A stretch of DNA of 13,949 nt, from assembly GCA_046313675.1 (NCBI GenBank), contig JBKBXU010000097.1:1-13949 (forward strand), in the 5' to 3' direction. The notes below the pieces were generated by a model. It had not been told where the DNA came from, did not search any database, and worked only from the letters and a program-made list of their open reading frames with translations. The stretch is from JBKBXU01 sp046313675 (GTDB taxonomy: Bacteria; Bacteroidota; Bacteroidia; Cytophagales; Cytophagaceae). Of the stretch, positions 11,884 to 13,949 are shown piece after piece (position 1 is the first letter of the stretch; every line of letters begins with the position of its first letter). Both the position numbers and the translations under genes were made by a program.

Positions 11884-13949
11884 TCATTTTTTTATATAAA
11901 TATTAAAAGTTGCCCCCTTTCCCGGCTCACTTTCCACCTCAATCCACCCTCCGTGGTTTTCAATAATTCGCTTCACAATGGCAAGGCCCACCCCGGTTCC
12001 CTGTACATGCTCATGGATCCTGGTATACAAGATAAATAGCTTTTCCTTGTCTTCTTCTTTAATGCCCATGCCATTGTCTTGTATGGACAATAAGAAATGG
12101 TCGTCGTCAAAATCTTCCGAATAAATATGTATGACAGGAGGCCGATCCGGATGCTTATACTTAATGGCATTGGAAATGGTATTATAAAAAATACTTCGAA
12201 GGTTTTTGGAAGCCATCTTAATTTCAGGGGCCTTTGAAAAGTCGTAATTAATTTCCGCCCTTGACTGCATAATATTTTCTTGCAAATCTGTATGTACTGC
12301 ATGAAAAACATCTTCGAATGATACACTTGATTCCTTTAGGTTGCCCTCTGCCTGCGCTTTGCCTATAGCTGCCAAGTCCTGGAGGTTATGCTTAAAGTTG
12401 TCTATAGCGGCATGCAGCATGTCAAAAATAGTCGTCAGGTTTTCATTCAAATTCACCTCCTCTTGCAGGGCACGAATCAAGCCCTCTATGTTGCTGATTG
12501 GTGCCTTAAGGTCATGCGATGCGGTATAAACAAAGGTATTTGAATCTGCATTTGCCTTTTTTAACTCTTCGTTAATCTTCAGCAGTTCAAGAGTCCTTTC
12601 TTTCACTTTCTTTTCCAGTTCCTGGTTTGCTTCACTTAATTCTTCTTCAATTTTTCTTCGTTCCGTCAGATCGTGAAGTGTTCCCAGCACCTTCGCCGGC
12701 TTATTGTTATCATCACAGATTACAATAGCTTCTGATGACACATAGCGTTGAGAATTGTCTGTTCTAACTATTCTGAATTCATTTTTAAACGGTCCGGGAT
12801 TTATGTATGCCTCATCAAATTGCCGCAATACACCTTGCAAATCTTCCGGGTGAATATACCGGGTATGTGTTTCAAATGTAATTCTTTCTGTCGGGGGTAT
12901 ACCACAAATAGCATACAGCTCCGGCGTCCAATGTACATGGTTTGTAAGCAGATCCCACTCAAAACTTCCTGTGTGGGACAACGCTTGTGATTCCAGCAAC
13001 AATGTCTGCATGTTTTCCAATTTTTCTTCTCGTTCCTTTCTATTCGTTATATCAATCAATGTACCTACCAGTCGTGCAGGTTTACCGTCATCGCCATTAT
13101 ATACCTTCCCTCTGGAAAGCAATTTTTTTCCACTTTTGTCCGGAAAAAGTAAGTCGTATTCCATTTCATAAGATGTTCCATTTTCTATTGAGTCCTGAAT
13201 TGTCTTTTGAAAAATTTCCCTGTCTTTCGGATGAATCCTGCTGAGAATTTCTTCGATTGTCACCTCCTGGTCCGGCTTAAATCCATAAATTTTGTACGTT
13301 TGAGGTGTCCAGGTAATTTTATCATTTAAAAAATCCAGTTCATAGCTGCCAATTTTGCCCAAGACCTGACTATCAAGGAGGATGTCCTGAATTTTTGAGT
13401 AAGCCATCTTTTCATGGTGAATATCTGTGGTAACTCCCACATATAAAGGAGCTCCGCCGTAATCTTTCATTACCTGCCGTACTCTCACTATGTTCCAGCG
13501 AAAAATTTTCTCTTTTGCATAGTACAACCTGATTTCCGCTTCGGCCTCCCGGTTTTCCGCCTTATTTCCTTTATAAATAGCAATAGCCTTAGAGACATCT
13601 TCGGGGTGGACCATTTTAACCCAACCTTTGCCCTTGCCATCCTCAAGACTTTGCCCGGTGTATTCTTCCCACCGTTTGTTAAAATAGTTTACGGTATTAT
13701 CTAATCCGGATGTCCAGGCAATCTGAGGCAGGGCTTCGATGATGGCCTGAGAAAATTTTATCTTATTTTGAAGCTCCTCCTTTTCCTGCCCTTCCCGGGT
13801 AATGTCTTTAAAATAAACAATAATTCTTGTGAGGCTTTCCGCTCCAAAATTTATTTTAGATATCAGAATACTTAATATACGTTTGCCTTTGGAAGGGAAA
13901 TTGTACTCTGCCTCAACATCTTCTACCGAAAAACTCTCGGGCAGGTTTT
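11884..13949 (-). CDS. Multi-PAS sensor histidine kinase (5' end outside window)
   Basis: The frame is open to the window edge; 687 residues are visible. An ATG at 13614 is internal, since conserved PAS sequence continues upstream of it. Order in the visible part: end of a first domain (about 1-40, GKRILSILISKI...VYFKDITRE); a PAS/PAC (about 45-180, with IAWTSGL, RWEEYTG, VHPEDV, VGVTTDIH); a second (about 185-305, RIHPKDRE...LIDITNRK); a third (about 310-435, IHPEDL...LHDLTERR); a coiled coil (about 437-470); HisKA with the phospho-acceptor His at about 478 (TASHDLKAP); and an HATPase with N box (NTISNAIKYK), DNGMGI and GTGVGLAIVKRI. It autophosphorylates and passes the phosphate to a response regulator not seen here. 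No TM segment appears in the visible part, so it may be cytosolic. The signal is unknown. Confidence 0.93.
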   Translation of the reverse strand, partial: NLPESFSVEDVEAEYNFPSKGKRILSILISKINFGAESLTRIIVYFKDITREGQEKEELQNKIKFSQAIIEALPQIAWTSGLDNTVNYFNKRWEEYTGQSLEDGKGKGWVKMVHPEDVSKAIAIYKGNKAENREAEAEIRLYYAKEKIFRWNIVRVRQVMKDYGGAPLYVGVTTDIHHEKMAYSKIQDILLDSQVLGKIGSYELDFLNDKITWTPQTYKIYGFKPDQEVTIEEILSRIHPKDREIFQKTIQDSIENGTSYEMEYDLLFPDKSGKKLLSRGKVYNGDDGKPARLVGTLIDITNRKEREEKLENMQTLLLESQALSHTGSFEWDLLTNHVHWTPELYAICGIPPTERITFETHTRYIHPEDLQGVLRQFDEAYINPGPFKNEFRIVRTDNSQRYVSSEAIVICDDNNKPAKVLGTLHDLTERRKIEEELSEANQELEKKVKERTLELLKINEELKKANADSNTFVYTASHDLKAPISNIEGLIRALQEEVNLNENLTTIFDMLHAAIDNFKHNLQDLAAIGKAQAEGNLKESSVSFEDVFHAVHTDLQENIMQSRAEINYDFSKAPEIKMASKNLRSIFYNTISNAIKYKHPDRPPVIHIYSEDFDDDHFLLSIQDNGMGIKEEDKEKLFILYTRIHEHVQGTGVGLAIVKRIIENHGGWIEVESEPGKGATFNIYIKK

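Noticed and set aside
13612..13614. ATG 13614 as the start of the histidine kinase
   Set aside because: The same frame continues upstream to the window edge with conserved PAS sequence (for example RWEEYTG), so the real start is outside.

Overview
The window looks like a chromosomal segment of a Bacteroidota bacterium, probably Cytophagales-like. The grounds are promoter boxes of the TTTG / TAnnTTTG type with no clear Shine-Dalgarno sites, a protein with a C-terminal type IX secretion (T9SS) sorting tail, a long single-chain PurL, and a small bacterial RRM protein. Base composition is moderately AT-rich overall and visibly more AT-rich in the left third, which suggests an accessory region.

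Region 1 (1-3205) is the accessory part. It opens with the 3' end of an IS1595/ISXO2-type transposase. Next comes a minus-strand pair: an HNH nuclease-like protein with an extra C-terminal zinc ribbon, and a two-TM protein 5 bp behind it. Divergent from these, on the plus strand, are an XRE helix-turn-helix fused to an ImmA/IrrE-type zinc protease, and a PIN-domain RNase-like protein. The divergent gap (1513-1642) holds a perfect 8+5+8 inverted repeat whose arms are also the -7 boxes of two oppositely directed promoters, so the XRE protein probably controls both arms. I read this as a compact locus resembling a toxin-antitoxin or defence module. The family names are solid; the shared function is inference.

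Region 2 (3206-5399) looks worn by mobile DNA and decay. It has a 44-bp imperfect direct repeat (copies 160 bp apart), a T9SS-secreted protein gene cut by one in-frame TGA, and a REP-associated tyrosine transposase (RAYT) flanked by two long perfect hairpins of one family. The RAYT frame breaks at an 8-T run, in exactly the phase needed for -1 slippage.

Region 3 (5400-13949) is mostly housekeeping and entirely on the minus strand. In transcription order it holds a multi-PAS sensor histidine kinase (5' end outside the window), an RRM RNA-binding protein, a predicted outer-membrane protein, a DUF421/YetF membrane protein, a small very acidic protein, and purL for de novo purine synthesis. Two points stand out: a terminator-like stem with a U8 tract that encloses the start codon of the outer-membrane protein gene, and two hairpins with a common core in the gap before purL.

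Six of the listed start positions differ from the longest open frame: HNH (ATG 1512), PIN (ATG 2720), purL (ATG 9074) and RRM (ATG 11777) start inside it, and the RAYT (ATG 5337) and kinase (beyond the edge) start upstream of it.
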